This document shows positions 25,350 through 33,917 of a DNA stretch of 64,000 bases, piece by piece. Location: positions 1 to 64,000 of the forward strand of contig JAGAZZ010000055.1 of assembly GCA_017939155.1 (NCBI GenBank), written 5' to 3'. Made by a program: the position numbers and the translations under genes. Each line of letters opens with the position of its first letter. The first letter of the stretch is position 1. Source of the stretch: Alphaproteobacteria bacterium (lineage in GTDB: Bacteria > Pseudomonadota > Alphaproteobacteria > RF32 > CAG-239). The notes under the pieces were generated by a model. It was not told the DNA's origin and searched no databases. It saw only the letters and a program-made list of their open reading frames with translations.

Positions 25350-27461
25350 ATGTCTTTGAAAGATGAAATGAGGGCGCAGGCCGAGGAAAAAGAAAAGAAA
25401 ATGTCTGATTCTGCGGGAATTTCAGTAGAAGATAGAACAGATATTGCCGATACTATGCGGCAAGACGCTGCAAGAAGTGTGGCGGAAGAAACTTTGCAGG
25501 TGTATCATCAATTAAACGAACCTGTGCAGACTGATGACGGGAAAGTTCAAGATGTGGATTCTTCTTTGGGGAATTGGCGCGACGGAGAAATCTTTTCAAT
25601 TGGCAATTGGCGCAATTTGGCGTGCAGAAATTATGAAAACCGTGGGAAAAGCGCCGATTTGTCACTTACTAATGAAGAACGGTTAAAATTTCAGAAAAAA
25701 CGTGCGGAATTAACAGAAGTGTTTGTTTCTAATGAAACAAGTCGTATTCAAGATGTGCCGGTAAAACCGGATGCTCTGATAGACCATAGCAAAATCAAAT
25801 TTGTTGCGGCAGAAGATGATGTTGAACATAGTGAAGCTTTTGCCTATTTTAGTGGTGGTGACCAAAGTATTACTTTTCACCAATATACGCCGGTTAATGA
25901 TTCTTCTGACCCTAATACGCCAGTCAATGATTCTTCTTTAGAATATGTGCGAGGAAATTTGATAGCCAAGACTGCTATACTTATGCATGAAAATGCACAT
26001 AAAGACCATTGGGTTTATGATGGACAAGGCATTTTGCAAACTTCACCGGTTAACGCTGCCAAATCCAATCGCCTGACTGAAACCGTGGCTTGCAGCACAG
26101 AATATCTGAATGCGGCTCACCAATACACTTTATTAAAAGAACAGGGAGTTAAAAACGTATCTGTTGCGCGGAATTACACCTTGGCGCAGGTGATGACAAA
26201 ATATAATGCGCTTGAGGCTGAGAAGCGTCCTGAATTGGGAGAGTATTTAAAGTCTGCCGGAATAGAAACGGTGCATATCAGTAAAGCGGATGATATGTTA
26301 GGTTTATGGATTGATTATGGACAGGTGGCACAAGAGCCCAAACCAAAGTTTTCCGACTATTTGAAAAGTCGGGGGATTAAAAATTTGGAAACGACAGGCG
26401 AGCCTAAAATGCAATCCGTTGACGCTTTAAAGGAAAAACTTGATGAGCCGGGAAAGGGGTATAAAGAGCTTGTTGATGAGCTTGGACTTAATAAAAATGC
26501 TCAATATCGGTTTTCTTCTGAACGACCGATTGAGGAAGTTATAGAAAATTTGCAAAGTGTGGAAAATCTGGCTCAAAAAGGTGAAGCTATTGATGGTTCT
26601 TTGGCTTATGCGGGGTTGGGGAGAGCATACGTTACCGCCGTAGACAATATGCCGATTGAGGGTATTTTGGAGATGCATGACGGCTTAAAAGAGGTTGTTT
26701 CCAAACATGGTTTTGACCCTAATAACCCTAAAAGCGTGCGTCGGGTGGTGGAGGCTTCTTCTAAATATTGGCACGAAGGATGGCGACAAGAAGCATATAC
26801 AAAGCAGATGCTTACTTCCGCTGATGTTGGGAAGATGTATTTTGATACAAAATCGTGGTCTGAACAGATAAAAATTTTGGAAAATGAGGATAAAAACTAT
26901 CAGGATGTTTCCGCGCGAATGCTTAAAGATGTGTATATCGGGCATAATACGATGGTTGATTTATCCGGTTGTCGTGATTTGCTGGATACCCTTTCAACTC
27001 CGGGGGCTTTAAGCGAATTTAGCAGACATAATATGAAGCTTGATATGAACTCTCAGGAAGAAAAAGAAATTTGGGGTAATAAAATCAATCCAGTTTCTTT
27101 AGCAGAAATGAAAGAAATTGACGCTTATTTGACTAAAAAAGGTTTGAAAACCGATGATGAAAAGATGGCGTATATGTCGCGATATATGGAAGATATGGCT
27201 TATCGCCGTGGGCAGGTTAATGATGAAGAGTTAACAGCAATCCTTATGAAATATAATAACAATATCACTTATCAGGATAATTTGAGTGTTTCTTACGGAC
27301 GTGATGGCAGGGTTAGCGCAATGCTACAAAATAAAAACTATGATTTAACCCCGTTAATGGCGTCTGTGGGGAAAGGGGATAAAGAACAATCTTCACAAAA
27401 GACGTCATCTCAAGATTATGTTCAAGCCCAAATTCGTGCGGCCAAAGATAATACAAGATAG
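25350..27461 (+). CDS. Unrecognised 703-residue protein with an HExxH putative zinc-peptidase site
   Basis: No signal peptide; the N-terminus is charged and helical. An HENAH motif (His213, Glu214, His217) follows a hydrophobic stretch (AKTAILM), as in zincin metallopeptidases. About 27 residues on, TETVACSTEYLNAAHQY offers Glu244 or Glu251 as a third ligand. Just before lies a short tandem repeat (TPVNDSS twice). Further on, YLKSAGIETV and YLKSRGIKNLE look like a duplicated helix motif. The C-terminal 350 residues are helical and unrecognised. The start has GGAG upstream and a good promoter at 25286. It is followed by a terminator, so it is monocistronic. Peptidase activity is inference from one motif and its context. 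Confidence 0.7.
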   Translation: MSLKDEMRAQAEEKEKKMSDSAGISVEDRTDIADTMRQDAARSVAEETLQVYHQLNEPVQTDDGKVQDVDSSLGNWRDGEIFSIGNWRNLACRNYENRGKSADLSLTNEERLKFQKKRAELTEVFVSNETSRIQDVPVKPDALIDHSKIKFVAAEDDVEHSEAFAYFSGGDQSITFHQYTPVNDSSDPNTPVNDSSLEYVRGNLIAKTAILMHENAHKDHWVYDGQGILQTSPVNAAKSNRLTETVACSTEYLNAAHQYTLLKEQGVKNVSVARNYTLAQVMTKYNALEAEKRPELGEYLKSAGIETVHISKADDMLGLWIDYGQVAQEPKPKFSDYLKSRGIKNLETTGEPKMQSVDALKEKLDEPGKGYKELVDELGLNKNAQYRFSSERPIEEVIENLQSVENLAQKGEAIDGSLAYAGLGRAYVTAVDNMPIEGILEMHDGLKEVVSKHGFDPNNPKSVRRVVEASSKYWHEGWRQEAYTKQMLTSADVGKMYFDTKSWSEQIKILENEDKNYQDVSARMLKDVYIGHNTMVDLSGCRDLLDTLSTPGALSEFSRHNMKLDMNSQEEKEIWGNKINPVSLAEMKEIDAYLTKKGLKTDDEKMAYMSRYMEDMAYRRGQVNDEELTAILMKYNNNITYQDNLSVSYGRDGRVSAMLQNKNYDLTPLMASVGKGDKEQSSQKTSSQDYVQAQIRAAKDNTR

Positions 27462-27479
27462 TTTTGGGATTATAAGCTT

Positions 27480-27503
27480 AACCCCGCTTTGGGCGGGGTT
27501 TTA
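27480..27503. terminator. Intrinsic terminator between convergent genes
   Basis: Hairpin ACCCCGC-tttg-GGCGGGGT followed by TTTT on the plus strand and preceded by a short A-containing stretch. It ends the HExxH gene and may also serve yacG from the other side. Confidence 0.75.
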
Positions 27504-27505
27504 AG

Positions 27506-27715
27506 TTATTCGCTTTCTTCTTCATCTATCGGGGCTTTGCCCTCGATGACGTAGCTTTCGGTGAACCATGAGCCGAGGTCTATATCCGCGCAACGTTTAG
27601 AGCAAAACGGACGATATTTGACATTATCTGTCAGCTTATGGCATATCGGGCATTTATGGACTTTAACGACCGAGGTTTGCGGGGTGTTTTCCTCAAGCGT
27701 GTTTTGTTCGCTCAT
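27506..27715 (-). CDS. yacG: Zinc-binding protein YacG (putative DNA gyrase inhibitor)
   Basis: A 69-residue treble-clef zinc protein with the four expected cysteines: CPICHK and FCSKRC, then the family hallmark DIDLGSWF. In E. coli YacG binds and inhibits GyrB. The frame is open ten codons further up, but ATG 27715 is chosen: GGAG lies eight bases before it, and it begins two bases after the rng stop. The acidic C-terminus (EEESE) is normal for the family. It is the last gene of the maf-rng-yacG set. Confidence 0.9.
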   Translation of the reverse strand: MSEQNTLEENTPQTSVVKVHKCPICHKLTDNVKYRPFCSKRCADIDLGSWFTESYVIEGKAPIDEEESE

Positions 27716-27716
27716 C

Positions 27717-28883
27717 TTAGGGCTCCACACGACCGGTGCCGCCACAAGTCGGACATTCGGCAGAAAATTGCTCTAATAGGGTCGGGTGTTTGCGACGACG
27801 CAAAACTTCCACATTACCAGCCTTGCTCAAGCCCAAAACTCTGGCGTTTTGCGGGTCTGCCGCCAGTTCTTCTGCTAGAACGTCCATCACATCACGCATA
27901 AAGCGATATTCAGATGAACCGGCAAAATCAATAATAATCTTGCCGCTTAAGTTGCGCAAGATGATTTGACGGGCGATTTCAATGGCGGCTTCGCGGTTTA
28001 AGCTATCCGTCTGACCACGGGCAACAATGCCAGCGCTGTCAACATCTATGGCAACGAAGGCTCTGGTTTCTTCAATATGAATTTGTCCGCCAGAAGGGAG
28101 ATAAACTGTTTTTTCAAGCGCTTTTTGCAGCATATCTTGTATGCCGTATTCTTCGCTTGGGTCTGCAATGTAGCGGATGGTGCCGGAGAAAACGTTTTTG
28201 ACTTTTTCTTCCAAATTATGGTCATTGACGACAACGGTTGTGAGTGTGTCTTTAAAACGACGGATTAAGTCAAACAACGGGTTTTCTTTGGCATATAATA
28301 AAGCCGGCGCAGTGGCGGAGCGGGCTTTGATGCGGATATTTTCATAAATGGCACGAAGTGCGGTCATTTCTTCTATTACAGCGTTAATGTCAGCGCTTGC
28401 CGCAGCAGTGCGGACAACCCAGCCCTCTTGGGCGTTAGCATTTTTGGCAACGGCAGAGTACAGCTCCTGACTCTTTTCATCATCATTGATTTTTTGTGAA
28501 ACGTCGATATAGCTGCCAAACGGGCGATATACCAAATAAGTGCCGGGGATTTGAACAGCGCGAACAAGCTTAGCGCCTTTTTCGGCGTGCGCTTCTTTTT
28601 GGACTTGAACAACCACACATTGCCCCTCGGTCATATTAACCTCTAAAAGCCCTTTTTCCTGCGCGCTCATAAAAGCGTCTTCGCTGTCACCAATGTTAAC
28701 CATAAAGCCGGTTTTGTCTTCGCTTAAAGGAATTTTTTTGGTAATCCGACCGAGATAAACATTGCCCTCAGCGGCACCGTTTTCCTTAAAAATATTAAAT
28801 TCCCTTAGTTGACCATTGTCCAAAAGGGCTAAGCAGGCGTCCGTGCCTGATTTTTCATAAACAATCGTATCTGCAGTTATCAT
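27717..28883 (-). CDS. rng: Ribonuclease E/G family protein (RNase G type)
   Basis: Endoribonuclease that starts RNA decay and trims rRNA ends. An S1-type region lies at about residues 36-115 (GNVYLGRI). The DNase-I-like catalytic part follows with FVAIDVDSA (Asp280) and KIIIDFAG (Asp319), equivalent to the two metal-binding aspartates of RNase E, and the zinc-link cysteines in CPTCGGTG near the end. At 388 residues it lacks RNase E's long disordered tail and is shorter than E. coli RNase G (489), as is usual for short alphaproteobacterial RNase G. Gene order with maf and yacG is a conserved alphaproteobacterial arrangement. Confidence 0.93.
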   Translation of the reverse strand: MITADTIVYEKSGTDACLALLDNGQLREFNIFKENGAAEGNVYLGRITKKIPLSEDKTGFMVNIGDSEDAFMSAQEKGLLEVNMTEGQCVVVQVQKEAHAEKGAKLVRAVQIPGTYLVYRPFGSYIDVSQKINDDEKSQELYSAVAKNANAQEGWVVRTAAASADINAVIEEMTALRAIYENIRIKARSATAPALLYAKENPLFDLIRRFKDTLTTVVVNDHNLEEKVKNVFSGTIRYIADPSEEYGIQDMLQKALEKTVYLPSGGQIHIEETRAFVAIDVDSAGIVARGQTDSLNREAAIEIARQIILRNLSGKIIIDFAGSSEYRFMRDVMDVLAEELAADPQNARVLGLSKAGNVEVLRRRKHPTLLEQFSAECPTCGGTGRVEP

Positions 28884-28915
28884 TTTATTCTTCTCCTTTG
28901 GTTTTAGAGCGGCAT

Positions 28916-29488
28916 TTATTTTATGCCGGCTCCGTTTAATATATTCTTGGTTTCGTATAAAGGCAAACCTATCACGCTTGAATATGAGCCGACAATCCTT
29001 TTGACATAGCCTTGGAGCAGACCTTCAATTTTATAGCCGGCAACACCGACCCACTCGTTGGAAGCAAGATATTCTTCAATCTCGTTGTCGGTCAGATGTT
29101 TCATCATAATTTTAGTGGTGATAGTTTTTTGGCTTAATTTTGCGTTTTTATCAACAAAACAGACGGATGTAATGACGCGATGGGTGCGCCCCGAGAGCAG
29201 TTTCATAACTTTTCTTTGAGCCTCAGCGTCAGGCGATTTACGGATTATCTTTTGACCGACGACAATAATTGTGTCAGCACAAAGGACGTTCTCGCCGGGA
29301 TTTAATTTTGCGGCGGTCAGCGCTTTGGCGCGGGCAATGCGACGGATATAGGGAAGCGGAAGCTCGTCTAACAGTTCGCTTTCGTCTATGTCAACCGGGC
29401 GTATCTGTTTGGGCTCGTAGCCTATTTGGGTTAGCAACGCGCGGCGTTGGGGCGAAGATGATGCCAATATGAAATCTTTTACAGCCAT
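28916..29488 (-). CDS. maf: Maf-family nucleoside triphosphate pyrophosphatase
   Basis: House-cleaning enzyme that hydrolyses non-canonical or excess dNTPs/NTPs to monophosphates. The N-terminal ASSSPQRRALL motif (residues 9-19) and the CADTIIVV strand with its catalytic Asp (about 70-77) are diagnostic; SGRTHRV is the third family motif. Its 190 residues are a normal length. It begins 7 bases after the dksA stop, and rng follows 32 bases further on, so dksA-maf-rng-yacG are probably one transcript. Confidence 0.93.
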   Translation of the reverse strand: MAVKDFILASSSPQRRALLTQIGYEPKQIRPVDIDESELLDELPLPYIRRIARAKALTAAKLNPGENVLCADTIIVVGQKIIRKSPDAEAQRKVMKLLSGRTHRVITSVCFVDKNAKLSQKTITTKIMMKHLTDNEIEEYLASNEWVGVAGYKIEGLLQGYVKRIVGSYSSVIGLPLYETKNILNGAGIK

Positions 29489-29495
29489 TTAAGGG

Positions 29496-29921
29496 TTAAG
29501 CCTCATCATCATGTGTTTTTTCCATTCTTTCGTGGCGTTCTTGAGCCTCTACGCACAATGTGGCGATAGGGCGCGCCATTAAACGACCAATACCGATTTC
29601 TTCGCCGGTTTCTTCACAATAGCCGTAAGAACCGTCTTCAATGCGCTCAAGGGCTTGGTCTATCTTCATAATCAGCTTTCTGGCGCGGTCTTTGGTGCGC
29701 AAGTCAAGAGATTTGTCGGTTTCAAGCGAAGCGCGGTCTACGTCGTCCGGTTGGTTTAGACCGCCTTGGCGCAAATCATCCAAGGTGTCGTTTGATTGGG
29801 CAATCAGCTCCTTTTTCCAATCAAGAAGCTTTTGGCGAAAATACTCGAGTTGCATCTCGTTCATATATTCTTCTTTTTTGTTCGGGGTGTAATCCGGCGG
29901 TAGAATGACTGAGTTTACCAT
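29496..29921 (-). CDS. dksA: DksA-type RNA polymerase-binding transcription factor
   Basis: Binds the secondary channel of RNA polymerase and, with ppGpp, adjusts rRNA and amino-acid promoters. The coiled-coil hairpin covers about residues 20-105 and bears the tip aspartates in NQPDDVDRAS. The zinc-finger region reads YGYCEETGEEI...LCVEAQERHE: only two of the four classical cysteines are left, the partners being Thr and Ala, a pattern seen in other alphaproteobacterial DksA proteins. Length 141, close to E. coli DksA (151). A second ATG (residue 20, MNEMQLEYF) is an alternative start; the first has GGAG-type sequence upstream (AAAGGAGAACACCATG). Confidence 0.93.
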   Translation of the reverse strand: MVNSVILPPDYTPNKKEEYMNEMQLEYFRQKLLDWKKELIAQSNDTLDDLRQGGLNQPDDVDRASLETDKSLDLRTKDRARKLIMKIDQALERIEDGSYGYCEETGEEIGIGRLMARPIATLCVEAQERHERMEKTHDDEA

Positions 29922-30031
29922 GGTGTTCTCCTTTGTTTTTGATTTAGGCTGTTGCCAATTTAAAATATTTTCCTAACAACATAGCAACAGAATTTTTGTC
30001 TGCAAGCAAAAAAAGACATTAATCAACTATT

Positions 30032-30658
30032 TTAGCTGAAAATCCAGGTGATAGTGTTATCCTCTCTTTGGTTGCAGGCGCTCAATGCATCGGTTATGGT
30101 CAGGCGAATGTTGGCAGCCGGCATATTTGTTGAGTTTGGCATAACAGTGTGAACTGTAGGGATGCCGGTTGTTTTATGAAAGGAATGTTCATATCTCCAG
30201 GCAAATTTATTATTGACAATAAGCGTGTCCATTTCTGAGCCGTCACCGTAAAATTGCCCTTGAGTTAAAATTTCAACACAGCCGCCTTGGAAAATATGGT
30301 CAAAGGTGATGAAAAACATATATTTGCCAACGACTTCTGTGTCTGTGTCAGGACCGGCGGTGACCGAGCCGCCTAAAGCATGGCGCGCGGTGCCGGGGGC
30401 TGCGCGCATATCAAGAGGAATGGCGTGCTGGGCATCCATGTGGGCAATGGAGAGTTGTGTATAATCCTCATCGGCGGCAGTAAACTGGACGATTGCCTTT
30501 TTAAAATCTAAGACCTGTTGGGCGGTTCTGCCGATTTTGTAGCGCCTGAAAGCTCCGCTGATATATTGGGCGATAGAAGCGCCCAAAACGATAAGCAGGC
30601 TTATATACATTATGGTTTCAAGCATTGTACGACCGGATTCATCGCTTTTATTGTACAT
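30032..30658 (-). CDS. Prepilin-like protein with type IV pilin N-terminus
   Basis: A 208-residue protein with a class III signal: a short polar leader ending in Gly, then RTMLETIMYISLLIVLG, which gives Glu at position +5 after cleavage. This is the recognition pattern of prepilin peptidase. The hydrophobic helix leads into a globular domain with a few cysteines (GGCVEIL and SACNQRE). ATG 30658 is preferred over the frame's first ATG because AGGGAG lies just upstream. No pilus assembly genes are near; it may be a minor pilin or pseudopilin. A second such protein is at 58949. Confidence 0.75.
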   Translation of the reverse strand: MYNKSDESGRTMLETIMYISLLIVLGASIAQYISGAFRRYKIGRTAQQVLDFKKAIVQFTAADEDYTQLSIAHMDAQHAIPLDMRAAPGTARHALGGSVTAGPDTDTEVVGKYMFFITFDHIFQGGCVEILTQGQFYGDGSEMDTLIVNNKFAWRYEHSFHKTTGIPTVHTVMPNSTNMPAANIRLTITDALSACNQREDNTITWIFS

Positions 30659-30804
30659 CTTTGTCTCCCTTTTTAATCTTAAACAGCGTAGCATATTTTT
30701 TCAAAAAATACAAGAAATTTGTGTGATAACCGCAATATTTTTCTATACTTTTTTAGAAAGAACAGTTAACTTTCAAAAAAGTCTGTTTTTTAGGAGTGAT
30801 TAAA

Positions 30805-31278
30805 TTGAGCAAAAGAATATTGATTACATTTGGATTTGTTTTAGTGTTCGGGATAGCGGCTTTTGTGCTTTTTTATATGAAAGGGAGACCGGAGCCGGTT
30901 TTGGAAGAAAAAAATTTCAGTGAGGAAGTTCATTCCTACAGAGCTGATGATTTAAACAGCGGATGTGCGCTTGATGATAAGGTTTTCTGCGCTATTGAGC
31001 GCGCGGTTAAATGCACGATGGCGCCTGAGTTTGAAGGTTGTGACAAGAAACATGTGCCGAGTTTTGTTTTGGGTAAAATTAAAGATGTGGTTCGCCCGAC
31101 GGAGATGTCGTTTAAGATTGTTAAGATTAAGCCGATTATCGGGGAAAAGGATATTGCCGTTTATACGCAATCTGATTGTGACACGATATGGTTTGGGTTG
31201 TGCAAAGGAACGGTGGTTTATTCGCTCAGCCCGAAAGGTGATGACTGGGCGGTGACGAATATCTACGCGCTGGAGTAA
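30805..31278 (+). CDS. Single-pass membrane protein of unknown function
   Basis: About 157 residues. An N-terminal membrane helix (ILITFGFVLVFGIAAFVLFY) anchors a periplasmic domain of about 125 residues with six cysteines (GCALDD, FCAIERAVKCT, FEGCDK, SDCDTIWFGLCKG), probably disulfide-bonded in pairs. I prefer the TTG at 30805 because AGGAG is eight bases ahead; the in-frame GTG at 30796 overlaps that site. The C-terminal half resembles small periplasmic beta-domains, but no family is recognised. It is followed by its own terminator. Confidence 0.65.
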   Translation: MSKRILITFGFVLVFGIAAFVLFYMKGRPEPVLEEKNFSEEVHSYRADDLNSGCALDDKVFCAIERAVKCTMAPEFEGCDKKHVPSFVLGKIKDVVRPTEMSFKIVKIKPIIGEKDIAVYTQSDCDTIWFGLCKGTVVYSLSPKGDDWAVTNIYALE

Positions 31279-31300
31279 AACAGTTTAGCTTTAAGCAAGA

Positions 31301-31327
31301 AGCAGGGGAAAGCCCTGCTTTTTTTGT
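31301..31327 (+). terminator. Intrinsic terminator
   Basis: AGCAGGG-gaaa-GCCCTGCT followed by seven T residues, 22 bases after the stop of the membrane protein gene. Confidence 0.9.
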
Positions 31328-31355
31328 TTTTCGCAAAATGTGTGACAAAATTATG

Positions 31356-31384
31356 TTGACAAAAAACAGCCTGAGTGGTATAAC
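31356..31384 (+). promoter_or_regulatory. Consensus sigma-70 promoter for the M16-like gene
   Basis: TTGACA at 31356-31361, a 17-base spacer and TATAAC at 31379-31384. The predicted start of transcription (about 31391) lies downstream of the frame's first ATG at 31338 and so rules that codon out, leaving ATG 31440. Confidence 0.85.
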
Positions 31385-31439
31385 AATTCTGTTCTTTATA
31401 TTTTTATTGCGAATTATTAATCAAAAAAAATTTTTTTAT

Positions 31440-32648
31440 ATGGAAAAGTTTAAGTTAAGTAACGGCCTGCAAGTTATGAATGCGGGGTATTCTAAAGATT
31501 ACACAGTATGTGTAGGGTTTAGTGTCGGTTATCTGAACGAGCCCAAACCCGGGCTGGCTCATTTGTTTGAGCGTCTGATTTTGATGCAAAAGCGCGGTGT
31601 TCTGCCGTATTACGGCGGTACGTCGACGGCTTTCGGCTTGTCGGGAGATGATATTGAGGAAGTGCTGGAAACTCTGGCAAAGAGCATTTCTGCAATTGAA
31701 ATTACCGAGGAAACCGTGGCTTTGGCTAAGGCTGAAATCAGCGAACAGGTTGCCGGCAAAGAAATTCCGGTGCGCCAAGAAATGCGCGGTATGTTCTATC
31801 GCTTGGTCTTGGGCTTGGAACAGCCGGTTGACGCGTATTTGGAACACATCAATTCGTATAGTGTTGATGATGTCAAGAGCTTTAAGGCAAAGTATTACAC
31901 GGCGGCTAATGCCATTTTGCTTGTTGCCAGTCCGGATAATACTTTTTATGGCTTGCGTTCAAAAGTCGAAGCTTTATTCGGCGGGCTTGAAAGCGGTGAA
32001 AAGCAAGGCGGTTTTCTTAAGAAAACTTATTGCGGCGGTTATGGTCATGTCAACTCGTTTGACGGTATTAACCGCGTGACTTTCGGGTGGGATTTGTCTA
32101 AGTTTTGTATCAAGGGCAATTCTGTTTTGGAGGTTTTGTTGCAGGCGTTTGTGAAAGAGCTCGGGCAAAATTATATCAAGGCGCGTTTGTTTAATGTGTC
32201 AATTGATATGAAAATTGTGAGCTTTTTCGGGGTTTCGCTCTTGAGAGTAATTGTTTATTCTAAAGATGCGAGCTTGAGCGATTTGAGCAGAGTCGTCTAT
32301 GTGACCATCAAAAAGATGTGTGTGCACGGCTATGAAAAAGAATTGCCGAAAATGCAAGCGGACAAGCCTGTTGGTGATACGTCAAACGTTTCAGACCTTC
32401 CGGAAGAGCGGTTGTTTGAGATTTTTGAGCAAGTGACCGGACAGATTGATTTCGTTACTTATGATGAAAGTGCTGACAGCAAGAGCTCACTTGAGGAAAC
32501 CACGAGCGAAGACATCAAGCTTTTGGCGCATCGGCTTTTTGTTGGTGAAAAGTTTACTTGCGTCACCGTGTCGGTGCCAAACGGCGATGAAGGTTTGCAG
32601 GAAAAGATTTTGTCATCTTTTACAAGATTGAAAAATCGTATGCTGTAA
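31440..32648 (+). CDS. Degenerate M16 (insulinase/mitochondrial processing peptidase-like) protein
   Basis: A 402-residue protein with the two-lobed M16 layout: KLSNGLQVM at the start, GFSVGYLNEP, then PGLAHLFERLIL where active members have the HxxEH zinc motif. Here it reads HLFER (His41, Glu44, Arg45), so the second zinc His is replaced by Arg, and the loop that follows is shortened. A non-catalytic role is therefore likely, as for other inactive M16 subunits. The second lobe contains YSVDDVKSFKAKYYTAANAIL, a typical M16 segment. There is no signal peptide. ATG 31440 has no Shine-Dalgarno, only an A-rich leader, but the promoter position supports it. A terminator follows. Confidence 0.75.
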   Translation: MEKFKLSNGLQVMNAGYSKDYTVCVGFSVGYLNEPKPGLAHLFERLILMQKRGVLPYYGGTSTAFGLSGDDIEEVLETLAKSISAIEITEETVALAKAEISEQVAGKEIPVRQEMRGMFYRLVLGLEQPVDAYLEHINSYSVDDVKSFKAKYYTAANAILLVASPDNTFYGLRSKVEALFGGLESGEKQGGFLKKTYCGGYGHVNSFDGINRVTFGWDLSKFCIKGNSVLEVLLQAFVKELGQNYIKARLFNVSIDMKIVSFFGVSLLRVIVYSKDASLSDLSRVVYVTIKKMCVHGYEKELPKMQADKPVGDTSNVSDLPEERLFEIFEQVTGQIDFVTYDESADSKSSLEETTSEDIKLLAHRLFVGEKFTCVTVSVPNGDEGLQEKILSSFTRLKNRML

Positions 32649-32657
32649 CAATAACAA

Positions 32658-32683
32658 AAGGCCTCCCTTGCGGAGGCTTTTTG
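32658..32683 (+). terminator. Intrinsic terminator of the M16-like gene
   Basis: GCCTCC-cttgc-GGAGGC followed by TTTTT, ten bases past the stop. Confidence 0.85.
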
Positions 32684-32742
32684 TTTAGCTGTGGTGTTTT
32701 GATTTGAGAAGAAAAAAATATCAACATATTATTTTTCATATA

Positions 32743-32823
32743 TTGACTTTTATGTCATAGCGGGGTAGAAGTTAGTTCATAATGGCGAAGTGTCATTATA
32801 AGCTCCTTTGGGGGCTTTTTTTT
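32743..32823 (+). ncRNA. Candidate short transcript (small RNA or 23-codon small ORF)
   Basis: A promoter-like pair (TTGACT at 32743, 17 bases, TAGAAG at 32766) is followed about 50 bases later by AAGCTCC-tttg-GGGGCTT with eight T residues (32800-32823). Together they would make an RNA of about 45 bases. The same DNA also holds ATG...TAA at 32782-32853, encoding a 23-residue hydrophobic peptide (MAKCHYKLLWGLFFVLGLLA...) without a clear ribosome site. The two readings compete, because the terminator hairpin lies inside the small frame. The 288-base gap 32649-32936 holds nothing else apart from terminators. Confidence 0.35.
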
Positions 32824-32891
32824 GTTTTAGGGCTGTTGGCTGCGGGCAACTAAAGGGAAAACTAAAAATAATTACGGTTTAACCAAGATGT

Positions 32892-32931
32892 AACAAAACT
32901 CCGTAAAGCATAAGCTTTGCGGAGTTTTGTT
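32892..32931 (-). terminator. Terminator of the 32937 gene
   Basis: Long hairpin AACAAAACTCCG...CGGAGTTTTGTT just beyond the stop of the minus-strand gene; near-perfect 12-bp outer arms with an inner AAGC/GCTT stem. Confidence 0.8.
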
Positions 32932-32936
32932 AAGGG

Positions 32937-33917
32937 TTAGCGATACCTTTCGAGATTAATCCCGATTGTGGCGGCTAAGTTTTTTTTCAGGGCGGCAAAA
33001 GGATAGCGGTTAATGTCTATCGCTAAAACCTCAATGCCAAGGTCCCCTAAAACTTTTTTGCGCTTTTCCCGTGAAGCGGAAATAATGTTTTGATACATTT
33101 CTTTCCTGTCTTCATAGCTTAGGGCAGCGCTACGATGCACTGCCATTTTCAGGCTAAGCAGGACATAAGCGTCGAGCTTTTTTTGCATCGGTTCCTCAAG
33201 TTCGCGCAGGTTTAACATTTTGACATCGGCGCCAAAATATTTAAGCCCGAGCATTTCGGCGGCTTGTTCTCTCCCGCTTCGTCCGTTTAGGCAGGATAGA
33301 TTGTTATAACACAATCGGAGCTCTGAAAGTGTCATCTTTTGGATTTTCATCATGGCCTGAAGCACGCTTTCCTTAAATTGGATTAGTTTTTCGCGGTTGG
33401 GACCGATACGGATGACATTTTCGTAAGCAATATCCATTTTGAGGCTCAATGTGCCACAGAGTTTGGCGTATTGCTTTTTTTTCAGCAGCTCTTTTTCCTT
33501 GCTTTGCTCTAAAAGCTCGGTTGTGCTGTCCATCACTTGTTCATAAATCTTTTTTAGAGGATTTTCTTCGGTGATAAACAGGCAATCGTTGGCTCTTATC
33601 TGCCATTTTTTGCCGACACGGGCGTAGCTCCTGAGCTCATAGCTGTTCGCATTATCCCGCCATATTTGGAGGTGCTTTTGCGGACGATAAGAAAGCATTT
33701 CGGCTTTTTTGATGTAAAACTCTTCTTTGGTGATTTCGCGCAACGTGTTAGTGTGAACATCGCTACTCCTGTTATATGTGAACATATAATAGGCGTTTTC
33801 AACGCGGAAGATGTCTTTGCAGGAAAAAGCGGAATTGTCTTCTGCATGGCTCTTGAACTTGAGCATCTCATCTACTTTTACAAGAAAAGAGATTAGGGGA
33901 TTTTTGTCTTGTTTCAT
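32937..33917 (-). CDS. Unrecognised 326-residue cytoplasmic protein
   Basis: No signal peptide and no membrane helix. The N-terminal 125 residues appear beta-rich (YYMFTYNRSSDVHTNTLR, LQIWRDNANSYELRSYARVG), then the protein becomes charged and helical, with a coiled-coil-like segment around residues 130-160 (TELLEQSKEKELLKKKQYAK). I do not recognise a family. It heads no obvious operon: 103 AT-rich bases separate it from the next minus-strand gene upstream, and it has its own terminator. Confidence 0.6.
   Translation of the reverse strand: MKQDKNPLISFLVKVDEMLKFKSHAEDNSAFSCKDIFRVENAYYMFTYNRSSDVHTNTLREITKEEFYIKKAEMLSYRPQKHLQIWRDNANSYELRSYARVGKKWQIRANDCLFITEENPLKKIYEQVMDSTTELLEQSKEKELLKKKQYAKLCGTLSLKMDIAYENVIRIGPNREKLIQFKESVLQAMMKIQKMTLSELRLCYNNLSCLNGRSGREQAAEMLGLKYFGADVKMLNLRELEEPMQKKLDAYVLLSLKMAVHRSAALSYEDRKEMYQNIISASREKRKKVLGDLGIEVLAIDINRYPFAALKKNLAATIGINLERYR

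Noticed and set aside
31338-31440. Longer N-terminus for the M16-like protein starting at 31338
   Set aside because: The promoter -10 at 31379-31384 lies downstream of that ATG, so the transcript would not contain it.
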